From: Mayamaea pseudoterrestris
Lineage: Eukaryota > Bacillariophyta > Bacillariophyceae > Sellaphorales > Sellaphoraceae
NCBI GenBank assembly: GCA_027923505.1
Contig: BROI01000027.1
Span: forward strand, 359,633 to 423,632
Direction: 5' to 3'
Length of the DNA: 64,000 bases
Positions within the stretch are counted from its first letter, which is position 1, and each line of letters begins with the position of its first letter. Positions 63,801 to 64,000 of the stretch are shown piece by piece. The notes beneath the pieces are model-generated. The model was given only the letters and a program-made list of their open reading frames with translations, did not search any database and was not told the origin of the DNA. The translations under genes and the position numbers were made by a program.

Positions 63801-64000
63801 AGATTTTTACTGCTTAAAAGAACCGAGGCTGTCCTTTTGATCATTGAATGCTGGCGACGTTATAAGGTTCGCAAAGAGTCGTTGGCGAGAGTCGTCGCAA
63901 CAATCAAAATACAGTGCATGTTTCGACGCAATCAAGCGCGGTTGGTGTATGAGGAAGTAAAGCTGGATAAAGTGCATCTTAGTGCTTTGCGTACAGCGGT
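60828..64000 (+). CDS. Giant IQ-motif (calmodulin-binding) protein, 3' end outside window
   Basis: From ATG 60828 (MSDRIQRERQQQQ) the frame stays open for 1,057 codons to the end of the window, with no intron and no stop. After about 60 Ser/Gln/Met-rich residues the protein consists of successive IQ-like motifs of the form (I/V)Q-x4-RG/RR-x3-R, for example IQAVVRGHVARYQ, LQAAIRGHVARCQ, IQAFIRRYLAIK and IQACVRRHRVSRQ, spaced about 22-50 residues apart. Such arrays form long helices that bind calmodulin or light chains, as in myosin necks and ASPM-type spindle proteins. No motor or calponin-homology domain precedes them here, so it is neither a typical myosin nor a complete ASPM. It seems to be an intact host gene. 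Confidence 0.85.
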   Translation, partial: MSDRIQRERQQQQSAFQLHNADDSTIQSMQSMNTMTSSMTALEAERLMRLCLGEAEFFRLQQAVQVMQSVVRTFLAQSSYSKFRRAVIQLQSLVRARLERLRFAAKLRLLIQTRDAAVQWQALWRAYATRSNYLDQKYAVTIMQALFRGNIDRRIVTIVKQMRRRVQLCSIVRIQATWRCYLAERLYVTLRRLHPSVGRANHAIVTVQSQVRCCIAVKTFQTCRSSAIMIQSLFRCFAARTNVSTRRARRRIAAAVRAMKDFWKAHRETRDFVADRAAAVTYLHQVHGCNLKFRRMQLKLLAATTIQNAWRRYKAQRQFQAAKQAATTIQAFIRRYLAIKLYLQGVVVVMQLQAVLRGHFERRHATVICTRRKATLAAVIVQSQWRTWHAQQRLLTALTAARRIQSYWRRFWAIRLLDEQRNAALTIQAFQRGCMARREAELRRTAKQMMNAATIIQCLFRGYLQQKLWRSDRLCIIAIQAQVRRNHAVDGFQRHLLLVIRLQAVIRASIERHNAIELYDCVQQATAATKLASMWRAAAFKRRYWLAKRSIVKIQACVRAHQHERQFAKYQGLLKRLQAVTRAYLVRREAKGVLVRVKQHEAAVEIQAVVRGHVARYQTINIIARAQQHMAAIELQAAIRGHVARCQTVDILGRVQRHMAAISVQAVMRGHIERCQTIKLIARVKQHAAAITIQTCLRRFLAQKLFGTRQFAILLLQSVIRGRSAMMVFQRQRATIVKTQSTVRGRLARLATAQLRAQNLRYKAALMMCCYWRSFAARSAYQSAKKAAITIQACVRRHRVSRQLDKQYVAVIQMQSLTRKYQAHRRVRRMRAIIRLARLRSEALRKEASAVQIQTTWRRKLAHQALKLSRQSTVVLQTWIRRRHAMRLLHQRRLAALQIQSFFRRLLAVKHVKLLRSTTLAMLSSAVQIQSNVRLFLAKRAFRTSKANCTKLQAHVRARHCRALLREMIVRKRGVQQIQATLRGHLCRTAERFLLLKRTEAVLLIIECWRRYKVRKESLARVVATIKIQCMFRRNQARLVYEEVKLDKVHLSALRTA
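62613..62873 (+). repeat. 87-bp coding repeat within the IQ gene
   Basis: Three consecutive 29-codon units (62613, 62700, 62787), each encoding (R-V/A-x-Q-H-x-A-A-I) followed by (Q-A-x-x-R-G-H-x-x-R-x-Q-T), with a partial fourth from 62874. They are a recent internal duplication of one IQ module. Confidence 0.8.

Overview
The window is eukaryotic nuclear DNA. Genes are spaced and lie on both strands, several carry short GT-AG introns (74 to 123 bp), and more than two thirds of the sequence is transposable elements or their debris. The copia polyproteins have a DRGASGG-type protease motif, a chromodomain-like WDDG...TWEPL block before the reverse transcriptase, and the motifs KARLVAGGH and DSDLW. 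They most resemble the copia elements described from diatoms (CoDi type). With the Harbinger/PIF-type transposases this suggests a stramenopile alga, most likely a diatom; the organism is an inference. Nothing points to a prokaryote.

Layout. (1) 1-3.7 kb: spacer with two short tandem repeats, then a broken gene of unknown function. (2) 3.8-10 kb: two copies of a Harbinger-like module. Each has a minus-strand gene for a protein with a predicted C-terminal membrane anchor and one phase-1 intron, read divergently from a DDE transposase gene. Arrays of the palindrome CATATG lie between them. The first module has lost all but the 5' end of its transposase, the second is complete, and a further transposase follows. 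(3) 10-14 kb: an intron-containing gene with an in-frame TGA, a small proline/glutamine-rich tail-anchored ORF, and an acidic repeat gene. (4) 14-31.5 kb: a composite built from an unrecognised ~680-codon minus-strand gene (here YLPKLG, after a conserved motif), a divergent CxxC-containing gene, 173-bp satellite-like arrays and ~175-bp dispersed repeats. A 4,054-bp segment of it is tandemly duplicated, a third diverged copy lies at 29-31.5 kb, and fragments occur elsewhere. The second CxxC gene is joined in frame to a second acidic repeat gene. (5) 31.5-35 kb: relics of a retroelement, a third acidic gene (broken) and weak traces of another transposon. (6) 36-60.2 kb: a retrotransposon nest. 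The outer plus-strand copia element E1 has 354-bp LTRs and 5-bp target duplications GAGCC. It is split by a minus-strand copia family with four 395-bp LTRs (target duplication CTCGA). That family is itself interrupted by a third LTR type, a degenerate 28S rDNA segment with a reverse transcriptase/RNase H relic, and a 5,467-bp tandem repeat. (7) 60.4-64 kb: a small minus-strand ORF divergent from a very large gene for an IQ-motif protein, open for more than 1,057 codons to the window edge.

Most element genes here are broken by point nonsense codons rather than indels, and most of these codons are TGA. One can be shown by pairwise comparison to be CGA to TGA. The best candidates for undescribed biology are the two-gene Harbinger-like module with a membrane-anchored partner and CATATG arrays, and the YLPKLG/CxxC divergent gene pair that travels with its own satellite arrays.
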